DNA from: Clostridium sp. NkU-1 | GTDB taxonomy: Bacteria > Bacillota_A > Clostridia > Lachnospirales > Lachnospiraceae | DNA length: 64,000 nucleotides | NCBI GenBank assembly: GCA_001312405.1 | Contig: BBDR01000004.1 | Span: forward strand, 313,771 to 377,770 | Direction of reading: 5' to 3' | Shown: positions 30,222 to 40,543 of the stretch, one piece after another | Numbering within the stretch: position 1 is the first letter of the stretch | Layout of the letters: each line of letters opens with the position of its first letter | The notes under the pieces: model-generated | Told to the model about the DNA's origin: nothing | Databases searched by the model: none | The model's input: only the letters and a program-made list of their open reading frames with translations | Program-made: the position numbers and the translations under genes

Positions 30222-32785
30222 TTATTTCTTTCTGTAATACGTGCCCTTTAACGGCAGGCTCTGTCTGAATACTCCATCCAGCCTGTAGTAAGCGTGAGCA
30301 CAGGCGGGAGAGGTGGGGATCATGCACAATTCCCCGCATCCTTTGGCACCAAAGGAATAAGGCAGTTTATCCTCTTCCGTTGGCTGGCAGAGAATAACTT
30401 CCAGTTCAGGTGCCTCGTCTGCTCTCATAAATCCTATGGTTCCGAATTTACTGACAGGATAACCGTTTTCACATTTAAACTCTTCTGTAACACCGTAACC
30501 GATTCCCATGATCATACCGCCTTCAATCTGGCCTTCTACCGATTGAATGTTTACTGGAGTTCCCACATCAAAGGCAGATACTGCCTTGGTGATTTTTCCT
30601 TCTTCATTTAAAATAATTACCTGAGTTCCATAGGAATAAGATACGTGGCTCACAGGATTATCCTTGATGGCTCCCAGAGGATCTGTTTGTGCAGAATATT
30701 CTCCGAAGAATTCCTGTCCTTCCAGGTCAGCCAGGCTGTTTCCGCTGTTTAAGGCGCATTTCAGCTTTTCGCCGGCTCTGCGGGCTGCTTCCCCTGTGAC
30801 AACCGTCTGGCGGGAAGCAGTGGAGGTTCCGGAGTTAGGTGTCCGTATGGTATCTGCCGCTTCAAAGATAAAAAGGGCAGGATCAAGTCCGGATGCATGA
30901 CAGATTTCGGTTAAAGCCATTTGGCCGATTCCCTGGCCCATACAGGAGGCAGAGGTACGGATGTGAACCTTTCCCTGCTCAATGGAAAGAAGGACACGGC
31001 CTACATCCATTTTACCCATTCCGGTTCCGGCATTTTTAAAGCCGCAGGCAATTCCGGCATATGGATTGGAATAATAAATATCCTTTACAGCATCAAGACA
31101 GGCTTCCATATTGGTATTGGGGTCAGCAGTCTGTCCGTTTGGAAGGATATCACCTGGCTTGATGGCATTCCGTCTTCGGATTTCCCAGGGATCCAGACCG
31201 GCCATTTCTGCCAGCAGGTTGATATTCATTTCCGTTGCAAAGCAGCTCTGGGTTACGCCAAAACCGCGGAAAGCGCCGGAAACTACGTTGTTGGTATAAA
31301 CTGACATACCAAAGATATCAATGTTCTGATAGTTATAAGGGCCGGCTGCGTGGGTGCAGGCGCGGTGGAGCACTGGGCCTCCTAAAGAAGCATAGGCTCC
31401 CGTATCGGCAATGATTACACCCTTCATGCAGTCAGGCGTCCGTTTTCGTCACAGGCTGTGGTGAATTCCATTTCCATGGGATGGCGCTTTACATGGTAAT
31501 TTAAGGATTCCTGACGGCTGTATTTGATCTTAATAGGTTTTTTGGTATACCAGGCCATTAAGGCAGCATACTGCTGTACCGACATATCCTCCTTGCCGCC
31601 GAAGCCGCCGCCTACTAAAGGTGCATGGCAATGAACCTTTTCTTTTGGAAGGCCCAGCATCTGGGCACATTCTCTCTGGACGTCATAAATAGACTGGCTG
31701 GTAGTATAAATCAGAAGGCCGTCTTCCCCTTCAGGAAGTGCCACGCAGCACTCCGGCTCCATGAAACCGTGCTCCTGCCAGGAGGTTTTGTATTTTCTTG
31801 TTACCACATATTTTGAATTCTTAATGGCTTCATCTGCATTACCCCGTATAAGGTTTGCACGGCTCATGATGTTGCCGTCTTCATGAATGAGAGGAGCATC
31901 TCCCTTTAAAGCCTCATAAGGCTGGTGATGGCAGGAAGCTCGGTATAATCAACGTCAATGAGAGCCAGGATTTCTTCCAGGGCTTCTGCACGGGTCGACG
32001 CAATGACTGCCAGGGCATTTCCAACGTAGCGGGTGATATCTCCTTCACCCATGAGAACATCCCAGTCCTGCTTAATGTGGCCGATCTTATTACATGGCAC
32101 ATCCTTTTTCGTCAGGATTTCCACACAGTCCGGGTGCTCCAGCGCTTTTGACACATCGATCCGGTTGATCATGGCTCTTGGATACTTGGAATACAGGCAC
32201 TTGGAATACAGCATGCCAGGCAGATACATATCATCGGCAAAGATTCCGGTTCCATTTACTTTTTCTGCAGCATCAATGCGCTTAAAGTGCTCGTTCATGT
32301 GAAGGGCAGCAGGCGGAAGGGGGATCTCCAGTTTTTCTCTGAAAAAGTCGGCAGCAAGAAGAATGGCATCTTCAATCTTTTTATAACCGGTACAGCGGCA
32401 TAAATTGCCCTTGATTGCCTTTTTAACTCCAGCTCTTGTAGGAGTGAGATTGGTATCAAGAAGGCTTTTGGCGGAAATGACCATTCCTGGAATACAGAAA
32501 CCGCATTGAACCGCACCGGCCTCTGCAAAGCAGTGTTCATAAATCTTCATTTCTTCCGGGTCAATTCCTTCTACGGTAAGAATGTTTTTTCCCTCCAATG
32601 TGCTGATTTTAGGGACACAGGCCTTGACCTTTTTTTCCGTCAATAAGAACCGTACAGGTTCCGCAGGCGCCTTCGCTGCAGCCATCCTTTGTAGCGGTCA
32701 GATGAAGGTCATCACGTAAAAAGCGAAGCAGCTTTTTGTCGTGGGGCGTTTCGTAGTTCCGCCCATTGATGTGTAATATGTACAT
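30222..32785 (-). CDS. Selenium-dependent-type xanthine dehydrogenase, fused FeS-molybdenum subunit (three frameshifts)
   Basis: A single protein of about 855 residues joining a 2Fe-2S N-terminus (CSEGACGTCTVLID, then CGFCIPGM and GNLCRCTGY) to a molybdopterin-binding large subunit (GGGFGGKED, SGAFRGFGVTQ and GAKGCGEL). This fused layout is that of the Se-dependent xanthine dehydrogenases of Clostridia. No in-frame TGA is needed; selenium in such enzymes is a labile cofactor. Frame breaks: T7 at 32630-32636, a missing base at 31920-31921 and one near 31427. Start at 32785 (MYILHINGRNYETP). Assignment as Se-dependent is by layout, not proof. Confidence 0.75.
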
Positions 32786-32802
32786 GTGTAAACTCCTTTC
32801 GG

Positions 32803-33621
32803 CTAAATGCCTTTTTCTTCTAAGAAATCCTTAAGCAGGTTCATACAGACTGCTTTTCGGTATTCTGCAGATACACGGCCTCTGGTCAATACAAGGCGCT
32901 CCCCGTAAGCAGACAGCAGTTCTTCTTTTAAAGCGCTGGCTTCTTTCAGGGTTTTTCCGGAAAGTCTGGCTTCTAAATCCTGAAAACGGAGAACCGTATC
33001 GGATACTGCGCCGAATGCGGCAGCCATTTGCTTGATCCGTCCATTCTCTAAAGTCATAAGTCCTGCAAATGAAACGCGGGAGATGGCAAGAGCGTTTCGC
33101 CCGCCGACTTTTTTTATAATAATAATGATCCAGGCCACGTTTGGGGAGGAGTATCTCCACGATCAGCTCCTCTGGCTTTAAATCCAGCTTTTTTTCTTCC
33201 CTGATAAAAGTCTTCAACGTTTACGGTCCGCTGTCCGCAGACGGAGGCAAGACGTATTTTTGCACTGCAGACAAATAGAATCAGCACGGAGTCTGCTTTG
33301 GCAGATCCGTTTCCGATGTTACCGCCAAAGGTTCCTGTATTCCGGATCGCGGGGGCAGCAATTTTTGCTACAGCTTCTTTCATAAGCGGGGGGATAAGGT
33401 CAGATTCCAGTGCCTCTGTAAATGTGACACAGGAACCGATGGAAATATAGTCCTCATCTTCGGATGTGCCTTAATTCATCCAATCCGTTTAAGAAAAGAT
33501 AGGAGACTTCTTTTCTGTTTTCTACCATAAGGTCTGTGCCGCCTGCATAGGGAACGGCATCTGTAGTTTTCTTTATTTCCAGTGCTTCCTGTAAGGAAGC
33601 CGGTCTGTAACCATTTACCAT
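32803..33621 (-). CDS. Xanthine dehydrogenase family FAD-binding subunit (three frameshifts)
   Basis: FAD-binding CO dehydrogenase/xanthine dehydrogenase flavoprotein subunit, about 272 residues. N-terminal AVPYAGGTDLMVENR is the FAD PP-binding loop, and IRNTGTFGGNIGNGSAKADS is the second FAD motif. Frame breaks near 33465 (net one extra base), at T7 33189-33195 and at T7 33109-33115; six T in the latter two restores the reading. Starts at 33621 and overlaps the FeS gene by seven bases. Confidence 0.85.
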
Positions 33622-34088
33622 AATCCATTTCCCTCCTTTGCAGCCATATGAATTGCATTTACGATGGCATTGTATCCGGTGCAGCGGCACAGGTTTCCGG
33701 ACAGGCCTTCCCGTATCTGGCTGTCCGTGGGATGAGGAATCTTACTTAAAAGGGCCTCAGCCGCCATGACCATTCCTGGAATACAGAAGCCGCACTGTAC
33801 CGCCGATGTACCGGCAAAGGCTTTATTTAATACGGCGAACCGTTCGGTTTCCCGTAATCCTTCCAAAGTGACAATACTGGCACCTTCCACAGCTCCCATA
33901 GCGACACAGCAGGAGTTGACCAGTATTCCGTTCATCAGGACGGAACAGGCACCGCATTCTCCTTCCTTGCATCCGCATTTGACACTGGTCATACGGAAGT
34001 CATCTCTTAACACATCCAGAAGACGGTCAGCGGCACTGCCGTCATAGGCAGTTTCCTTTCCGTTTAACAGAAAATTAATTGCTTCCAT
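33615..34088 (-). CDS. Xanthine dehydrogenase family 2Fe-2S subunit
   Basis: Intact, 157 residues. Two [2Fe-2S] clusters: CGCKEGECGACSVLMNG with four Cys near residue 40-60, and CGFCIPGM plus GNLCRCTGY in the second domain. It transfers electrons from the molybdenum subunit to FAD. Start codon shares one base with the stop of the molybdenum subunit gene. Confidence 0.92.
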   Translation of the reverse strand: MEAINFLLNGKETAYDGSAADRLLDVLRDDFRMTSVKCGCKEGECGACSVLMNGILVNSCCVAMGAVEGASIVTLEGLRETERFAVLNKAFAGTSAVQCGFCIPGMVMAAEALLSKIPHPTDSQIREGLSGNLCRCTGYNAIVNAIHMAAKEGNGLW

Positions 34089-36210
34089 TATAACCCCTCC
34101 TTCATAATTACTTTCATGGTATCCTCTGCGGTAAATGGGGCGTGATTCAGCTTGACTCCATGCCCCAGGGCCTGCTCCACAGCCTCAACATAAGCGGCAG
34201 GAACCCCTACCAGAGGCAGTTCTCCGGCCCCTTTGGCTCCGTACGGTCCGTCAGGATATTTTTCCACATGGAGCATACATGTCAGGTTTGTCACATCGGC
34301 GGAAGTGGGTATTAAATAATCAGAGAAGGAATTGTTCCGAATTCTTCCTTTTTGATCGTAATCCATAAATTCGGTAGAAGCATAACCGATCCCCTGAAGG
34401 AATCCGCCTTCCATCTGTCCCATGACAATGTTATAGTCAATGGGAGTTCCTACATCAAAATTGCCGTAAGCCCCAAGGATCTTAGTCAGCCCTGTATAGG
34501 TATCCACCTCCACTTCCACAGCATTGACACCCCAGGCATAGGTTGGATAAGCATCGCCCTGGAATTTATCCAGGTAGAAGGGAATGACAAAATCAGGTTC
34601 TTTAAACCGTTCCTCTACGATCTGATCTTCTCCGTCCTTCCACTGGGTGCGCAGCTTGATCGCGCAGCGGCGAAGCAGTTCCCCTACCACCATGAGGGAG
34701 CGGGAGGCAACGGTAGGGCCTGAGTCCGGTACACGGGCAGTATCCGGATGATCGTAATAGACCTTATCAAGAGGAAGATTTAATTCCCTTGCAACAATTT
34801 TGGGAAAGGTTGTACGCAGTCCCTGGCCGATCTCTCCATTGGAGCCAGAATTTCCACCGTGCCATCAGGATATTTGTGAAGCCTGCATACGGCCTTAATG
34901 ATGTCCCGTTCTCCGGAACCGGTAAATCCTGCGCCATGAAAATGCATGGAAATGCCTATCCCTCTGCGGTACCGCCCTGACTGCGGCTTTGCATATTCCC
35001 GGTGTTTTCTGCGGAAATCACATGCCTGGTCGATCTCTTCGATCATGGAAGGAATGGGTACAGGAAAATGGTATTTTCCGGAGGTGGAAGTGGAGTCCCC
35101 CTGTTTAACCATGTGCTTTTCCTTAAATTCCAGGCTGTCGATTCCGAGATCCATTGCAATGTGGTCCATCATCATTTCAATTGCAAAAAATGTCTGGGGA
35201 GCTCCGAAGCCCCGATAAGCCCCTGTAGGAGTGGTATTGGTTTTTAAGGCCCTTCCTCTTACGTGGAGGTTCTCAATGTTATAGATTCCATTTGAGCAGA
35301 TAATACCCCGCTGAAGCACCACGGCAGAAAGGGTGGTGTAAGCGCCGCTGTTGAATTTTACATCAATATCCATGGCGGTCACTTTGCCATCCTTTAAGGC
35401 GACCTTGTATCTGCAGAGGGAAGGGTGGCGCTTGGAGGTAAACTCCAAATCCTCCCGGCGGTCAAAGATGCAGCGGACGGGAGCACCGGCCTTTCTGGCA
35501 GCTACGGCTACCTGACAACCGAGGATTGACGGAAATGCCTCTTTTCCGCCGAAACCTCCGCCGGTCACATCCTGTTTGATATGTACCTGATCCGGTCCGC
35601 AGCCAAGGGCCCGCATTATGGCTCCGTGCACGTAATAGGCACATTGGAGAGAGCCGTGGATGAACATTTTTCCGTTTTCCTCAGGTTCCGCCATCATTCC
35701 CTGGGTTTCCAGATAGGTCTGGTCCTGATAACCGGTGGTGAATTCTTCTTCATAGACCTTATCAGCTTCAGCAAAGGCCTTCTCCATATCTCCTTTGCCA
35801 TATTCGTAGTCAAAGAAAACGGTATCCGCATTGCCAAGATCCAGGACAGGTTCCAGTTCTTCATAGGAAACCTGGATCTCAGACAGAATGCGGTCCACCA
35901 CCGCTTCTTCCGGCCCCACTACCATAGCGATGGGTTCTCCGATGTATTCTACCGTTTCCCGGGCATAAACAGGCGTATCATCCATGACGATGTTCACATT
36001 GTTGTCACCAGGGACATCAGACTTATCGACGTAAAAATAGCCATCGGGAAGCGGTGGCACATTTACATGGGAAAGCCTTGCGCGGGCAACCTTGGAACGA
36101 AGCATTTTTCCTACTAAAACCCCATCATTTTCATAGTCTCCTACATAAACAGAGCGGCCCGTCATCTTTGATTCATGATCTTTTTTTAATTACTGGCTGA
36201 CTGATGTTTT
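34088..36210 (-). CDS. Xanthine dehydrogenase family molybdopterin-binding subunit (two frameshifts)
   Basis: Catalytic large subunit of a separate three-subunit molybdenum hydroxylase, about 707 residues. Visible are GGGFGGKEAFPS, TPTGAYRGFGAPQ (AYRGFG cofactor loop), NGEIGQGLRTTFPKI after repair, and YGAKGAGELPLVG with the base-catalytic Glu. The start at 36210 (MENISQPVIKK) is hidden behind an extra T in T7 36181-36187; another break is a missing base at 34841-34842. The substrate cannot be fixed; purines or related heterocycles are expected. Confidence 0.85.
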
Positions 36211-36231
36211 CCATTGTTTCATTACCTCCTT

Positions 36232-36855
36232 TTAAATTTTGGCCGGACAAAACCGGCTGATGCAGACTTCATAATCTTCCATGGTATCCAGATCCATCCA
36301 TACGCCGTCATCATCCACGGGTACGTGGATGATGGATTCCTCCTGCTGTTTCCATATCTGTCTCAGACCACCATCTCCTTCAAATTCCAGTATCATATCA
36401 CGGAATCTGTAATCGATCAGGGGAGGGTGTTTCCGGTAGCCCCCAGAGTGGGAAAGAGGACAGAAGGCCGGTCGTCCGGCCGGGCTTTTAAGAGTTTGAG
36501 GAATGTATTTTTTTTAACAACCGGCATGTCACCTGGAAGCAGAAAAAAAAGCTTTGCAATGCGGCATGGAGCGAAGACCACATTTTATGGAGACCAGCAT
36601 ATCGGTAGTTTCAAAGTGAGGATTGCGGGCATAAATGATTTCTTTCCCATAACGAAGGCGAAGAACTGACTCAATATCATTTCCCCGGTAACCAAGAACG
36701 ATTACGATCTGTTTCACTCCGGCTGCCAGCATGCTGTCAATGGTGCTTTCAATCAGGGTCTTTCCCTTAAAGGGCATCAGCGGCTTAAAATCCCCCATGC
36801 GGCTGGATAACCCTGCGGCCAGTATAAGGCCGCAGGCAGAACTGGCTCCAAGCAT
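36232..36855 (-). CDS. MobA-like NTP transferase for molybdenum cofactor (two frameshifts)
   Basis: Nucleotidyltransferase of the MocA/MobA family, cytidylyl- or guanylyltransfer to molybdopterin. N-terminus GLILAAGLSSRMGDFKPLMP is the GlxAAG nucleotide loop, with VIVLGYRGNDIE next and LLPGDMPVV after repair (metal-binding Asp). The frame breaks at A8 36543-36550 (plus strand; one T too many on the minus strand) and again where one A is missing, near 36436. It precedes the xanthine dehydrogenase large subunit and so probably makes its cofactor. The tail reads VWMDLDTMEDYEVC. Confidence 0.8.
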
Positions 36856-36886
36856 AAAAAATCACCCCCTTTATAACAACACTATG

Positions 36887-36907
36887 TTTTATAATGTCAT
36901 TATAAAA
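36887..36907. promoter_or_regulatory. 21-base perfect palindrome, candidate operator
   Basis: TTTTATAATG, a single T, and CATTATAAAA make a perfect 10+1+10 inverted repeat 32 bases upstream of the MobA-like start and 44 bases behind the end of the ModE-fusion gene. A minus-strand TATAAT is inside. It is well placed to control the molybdenum hydroxylase operon; the ModE-type protein encoded just upstream is the natural candidate. Confidence 0.5.
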
Positions 36908-36950
36908 GGGGGGTATGAATGTTTCAAATGCTTCCTGGGAAGCACTTGCT

Positions 36951-37880
36951 TTACCGGAATAATCCGCTGTCACGGAACATGGCGGAAAATTCCTTTTGCG
37001 TAAACTGAAATATGTTATCTTCCAGTTTCTGCCAGGTCCTTAAGAATTGGAGGCCCTGGGGGGTCAGAGTGGTGTTTCCGCCCCGTTTGCCTCCGTGCTT
37101 CCGCTCTGCAATGGGATATCCTGTTTCTGCCTCCAGTTTGTTTAACATATCCCAGGCCTTGCCGTAGGACAAGGCCATGCGGTCACAGGCCATGCGGACG
37201 GAATGGGTGTCAAGGATCAGATACAGAAGAAGCTTGATTCTTGTATTAAAGAAAACAGATTCCCTTTGGAGGTTTAGCTGAACCGTTGGATGGAGAAGTG
37301 CCCGGTTGTGTTCTGCCAGGTGGGCCTCTAACTGCCGGCAGTCCCGCACGCTGATAAAGATGCCGGGGTCATTGACCGGAAGAAAGATGCGGCGGTCAGC
37401 ATGGAAGAAATGGCCGCCTTTAAGCCTCCGATTCCTGAGTAGGCAATGATCTCGGGAACAACTGCCTCAGAAAGAACAATGGGGTGCCCGCCTTTGCCAT
37501 TGCAGGAAGGCGTTATAATATCCCCCTGGGCGGCCAGCAGGCTGTTTAAAGTAACAGGTGTGAACATGGGAACATTCACCGGTGTAAAAACCATCCGGTC
37601 ACATTTTCCCAGTAAATATTTCAGGCCTATTTTTACGGAGTCAATAAGCTCCGGCTGCTCACAGTTCTCGTTGCGGATAAAGATCACACCATAACTGGAC
37701 AACTGGTATTTTACTTCATCCTCCTCGGCTCCGGTTACGACTACAATGGGAAAAATGCCTGCCTGCTGAAAGGATATAACAATGCGTTTTATTATGGGGA
37801 TTGTCCCGATCTGCAGTAACGGTTCTGCATCTTTTTTTGCTGGCGGCTGCAATGATACCGCCAATCCGGCTGATTTTCAT
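36951..37880 (-). CDS. MocA-like nucleotidyltransferase fused to ModE-like winged helix (two frameshifts)
   Basis: One protein of about 309 residues when repaired. Residues 1-200 form a NTP transferase domain (GGIIAAASKKDAEPLLQIG, VVVTGAEEDEV, FTPVNVPMF, a metal site). The last 110 residues are a LysR/ModE-like winged helix (ALSYGKAWDMLNKLE, KHGGKRGGNTTLTPQG). Frame breaks: T7 at 37832-37838, which with six T restores ASKKDAEP, and a missing base at about 37393. Such fusion would couple cofactor-nucleotide chemistry to transcription of the adjacent operon; fused proteins of this kind occur in Clostridia, but function is inference. Confidence 0.72.
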
Positions 37881-38240
37881 ATGGGGTCCTCCTCCTTAAG
37901 TAAATATCTGTTTCAATCATAGCATGCAGCCAGAAGCCGGGCAAGTTCTTGTAACAAGGATCTTGACAGAATTGTTAGCTGCCATATGACCGGAGCTAAG
38001 TGAAAAAAGAGAAAAGTCAGACGGCATATAAATCGATGCTGAATTTTATGGTTCAATGGAATGCAGCCCTTTTTATACAAAAACCTTTGATTTCAAGGAA
38101 AGAAAACGGATATTTATTTGAATATACATTATATAGAAATTAATGGTATAATTAGCGTATTACAAATCTGCAATTTGGTATGCACATGTAGATGATTATC
38201 CAGTAAAGGAATAAGCTTGTCTTAATAGCGGAGGAGCATA
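37881..38240. other. Gene-free stretch before small ORF
   Basis: 360 bases, A/T-rich. I see no reading frame of note and no RNA motif. A -10-like TATAAT lies near 38148, and a divergent promoter for the minus-strand fusion and the plus-strand acetamidase transcript must lie here, but I cannot fix either. Confidence 0.5.
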
Positions 38241-38375
38241 ATGTATAATTATATTATATTTGATATTGCAGTTCTTTCGCCGCTTCAAAAATTATTGCTG
38301 GAAGAACTAAATGAAAAATTCAGTTTTAAAGATTTAAGATTTGCTTTGAGCCAAGATAAAAGGAGAAGAGTATGA
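38241..38375 (+). CDS. 44-residue ORF coupled to acetamidase/formamidase
   Basis: Begins at ATG behind GGAGGAG at ideal spacing and ends in the ATGA overlap with the start of the acetamidase/formamidase gene. The protein is acidic in the middle and basic at the end (SQDKRRRV). I do not recognise it; it could be a leader or a remnant of a longer DNA-binding protein. Translational coupling suggests real translation. Confidence 0.5.
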   Translation: MYNYIIFDIAVLSPLQKLLLEELNEKFSFKDLRFALSQDKRRRV

Positions 38376-39283
38376 AAACCATAACCAGAGATTATATTAC
38401 AACGGTACTTTCAAAGGAGAATCCGCCCTGCGGCAAGGTCAGGGCAGGAGAGATCGTGACGTTTGAGACCTATGACTGTTTCACGAACCAGTTTCTTCCG
38501 GAAGAGGCGACCTTTGAAAATGTGATAAGGAAGCCGGGGAATCCGGCAACAGGGCCCCTCTATATTGAAGGGGCGATGCCGGGAGATATGCTGAAAATCG
38601 ATATTCTGGATATTGAGATGGGCCCTGTGGGAATTGTCATGCTTGGGCCTGGAAGCGGAAGCGAAAAGGAGGAATTCCCCAGGAAAGTATTAAAGCGGGT
38701 GCCTGTAAGGGGAGGATATGCCTATTTCAATGAAAAGGTCAAAATTCCGGTAAAGCCCATGATCGGCGTCATCGGGGTGGCACCGGCAGGCGAGGGCGTT
38801 TCCACCATTACCCCCATGGATCACGGCGGAAATATGGATTGTACCCAGATTAAAAAGGGAGCAACCCTTTATCTTCCTGTATTTGTGGAGGGAGCTCTTT
38901 TGTCCATGGGAGATTTTCACACTGTTATGGGAGACGGAGAAGTGGAGGATTGCGGTCTGGAAATAGAAGGACGGGCTGCAGTACGGGTGAACGTTGTAAG
39001 GAATAAAAACTGTGTTCCCTATCCAATGATCGAAACAGAGGATAAGCTTATTACCATTGCATCCAGGGAACAGGTGGAGGAGGCCTGGCGGGCGGCTGCC
39101 AGACAGATGTATGAATTCATGAAGGAGAAGGTGGGCATGGATTATGAAGAGGCAGGCATGCTGCTTACCATGACCGGGGACCTTGCAATCTGCCAGACAG
39201 TAAACCCCATGAAGACGGTAAGAATGGAACTTCCCCGCCATATAACCCAAAGTTATGGTTTTGATTCCATTTCGGTAGAGTAA
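38372..39283 (+). CDS. Acetamidase/formamidase family protein
   Basis: 303 residues, intact. FmdA/AmdA family, hydrolyses formamide, acetamide or related short amides to ammonia and acid. Typical elements are the N-terminal CGKVRAGEIVTFET, GPLYIEGAMPGDML, and the central DHGGNMD and GDFHTVMGDGE motifs with the metal-binding His and Asp. Begins inside the ATGA overlap. Its substrate is not fixed by sequence. Confidence 0.9.
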   Translation: MKTITRDYITTVLSKENPPCGKVRAGEIVTFETYDCFTNQFLPEEATFENVIRKPGNPATGPLYIEGAMPGDMLKIDILDIEMGPVGIVMLGPGSGSEKEEFPRKVLKRVPVRGGYAYFNEKVKIPVKPMIGVIGVAPAGEGVSTITPMDHGGNMDCTQIKKGATLYLPVFVEGALLSMGDFHTVMGDGEVEDCGLEIEGRAAVRVNVVRNKNCVPYPMIETEDKLITIASREQVEEAWRAAARQMYEFMKEKVGMDYEEAGMLLTMTGDLAICQTVNPMKTVRMELPRHITQSYGFDSISVE

Positions 39284-39299
39284 AGAAGGCTGAAATTTC

Positions 39300-39328
39300 T
39301 TGACAGTCACCCCTTTTTGGAAGATAAT
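39300..39328 (+). promoter_or_regulatory. ilvE promoter
   Basis: TTGACA (39300-39305) and GATAAT (39323-39328) with a 17-base spacer, 58 bases before the ilvE start. Confidence 0.6.
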
Positions 39329-39385
39329 GATAGATAAATTATAAAAACTGACAGATATGCCGGTAAGGGAAAGGAAGAGTATCAC

Positions 39386-40456
39386 ATGCAGACAATCAGA
39401 ATCGAAAAAACAACTTGCCCGAAAGAAAAACCAGGCAAAGATAATCCGTTGACATTTGGAACCATATTTACGGATCACATGTTCGAGGTGGACTATGAAG
39501 AGGGAAAAGGCTGGTATGATCCCAGGGTCGTACCATATCATAAGCTGGAACTGGACCCTTCTTCCATGGTATTCCATTACGGACAGGAGATGTTTGAGGG
39601 CTTAAAGGCATACAAGACAGAGGAAGGCCGGGTTTTATTGTTCCGTCCGGATAAGAATATTGAACGTGCCAACAGAAGCAACCGCAGGCTTTGTATCCCG
39701 GAAATCCCGGAAGATTTGTTTTTAGAAGGATTAAAAACAGTTGTAAGCGTGGATCAGGACTGGATCCCCACAAAACCGGGAACCTCCCTTTATATCAGGC
39801 CTTTTGTGATTGCCACCGATCCCTTCCTTGGGGTCAGGCCTTCCAATACCTACAAATTCATGATCATTTTATCTCCTGTTGGGGCTTATTATGCCAGCGG
39901 CCTTGATCCGGTCAAGATATGGATCGAGGATGAATATGTGAGAGCAGTAAAGGGCGGCATCGGCGAGGCAAAGACCGGGGGGAATTATGTTGCTTCCCTG
40001 GCTTCCCAGGTAAAGGCCCATGACGAGGGATATTCCCAGGTGTTATGGCTTGACGGCGTTCACCGGAAATATATCGAAGAGGTAGGGGCAATGAACATCT
40101 TCTTTAAGATCAACGGCGTGGTCATTACACCGGAGTTAAACGGAAGCATCCTTCCAGGTGTTACCAGGGATTCTGTTATTGCCATGTGTAAAAAATGGGG
40201 AGTGGCTGTTGAAGAACGGAAGGTTTCGGTCGATGAAGTGGTCGCGGCGGCAAGATCCGGAGCAATGGAAGAATGCTTTGGCACAGGAACGGCGGCCGTT
40301 ATATCCCCGGTTGGTGAGCTGCGGTTCGAGGAAGAGAGAATGGCTGTGGGAGGCGGAAGGATCGGAGAACTGACCCAGAAGCTTTATGATGCCATTACCG
40401 GCATCCAGCTGGGAAAGATAGAAGGACCGGAAGGCTGGACTGTGGAAGTAAAATAA
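39386..40456 (+). CDS. ilvE: Branched-chain amino acid aminotransferase
   Basis: PLP fold-type IV transaminase, 356 residues, intact. Contains GQEMFEGLKAY, the PLP-binding Lys in AKTGGNYVASL (GEAKTGGNY), and the EVGAMNIFF and GTAAVISPVGEL elements of the IlvE class II group. It makes or breaks down leucine, isoleucine and valine. Behind AAGGAAGAG. Confidence 0.95.
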   Translation: MQTIRIEKTTCPKEKPGKDNPLTFGTIFTDHMFEVDYEEGKGWYDPRVVPYHKLELDPSSMVFHYGQEMFEGLKAYKTEEGRVLLFRPDKNIERANRSNRRLCIPEIPEDLFLEGLKTVVSVDQDWIPTKPGTSLYIRPFVIATDPFLGVRPSNTYKFMIILSPVGAYYASGLDPVKIWIEDEYVRAVKGGIGEAKTGGNYVASLASQVKAHDEGYSQVLWLDGVHRKYIEEVGAMNIFFKINGVVITPELNGSILPGVTRDSVIAMCKKWGVAVEERKVSVDEVVAAARSGAMEECFGTGTAAVISPVGELRFEEERMAVGGGRIGELTQKLYDAITGIQLGKIEGPEGWTVEVK

Positions 40457-40475
40457 ATATTTACAAGAGTTTACC

Positions 40476-40502
40476 TGGCGGGGCTTTAAAAAAGCGCCGC
40501 CA
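40476..40502 (+). terminator. Hairpin after ilvE
   Basis: GGCGG and CCGCC plus GCTTT and AAAGC make an imperfect stem 20 bases behind ilvE. No T run follows, so terminator function is uncertain. Confidence 0.35.
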
Positions 40503-40543
40503 AAAGCTTTGAGGAACGACAGAAGAAAAAAAGGGAGCCGGAT

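Noticed and set aside
30222..32785. Selenocysteine-containing protein
   Set aside because: The breaks are frameshifts in runs, not a single in-frame TGA; selenium in this enzyme type is a cofactor, not Sec.
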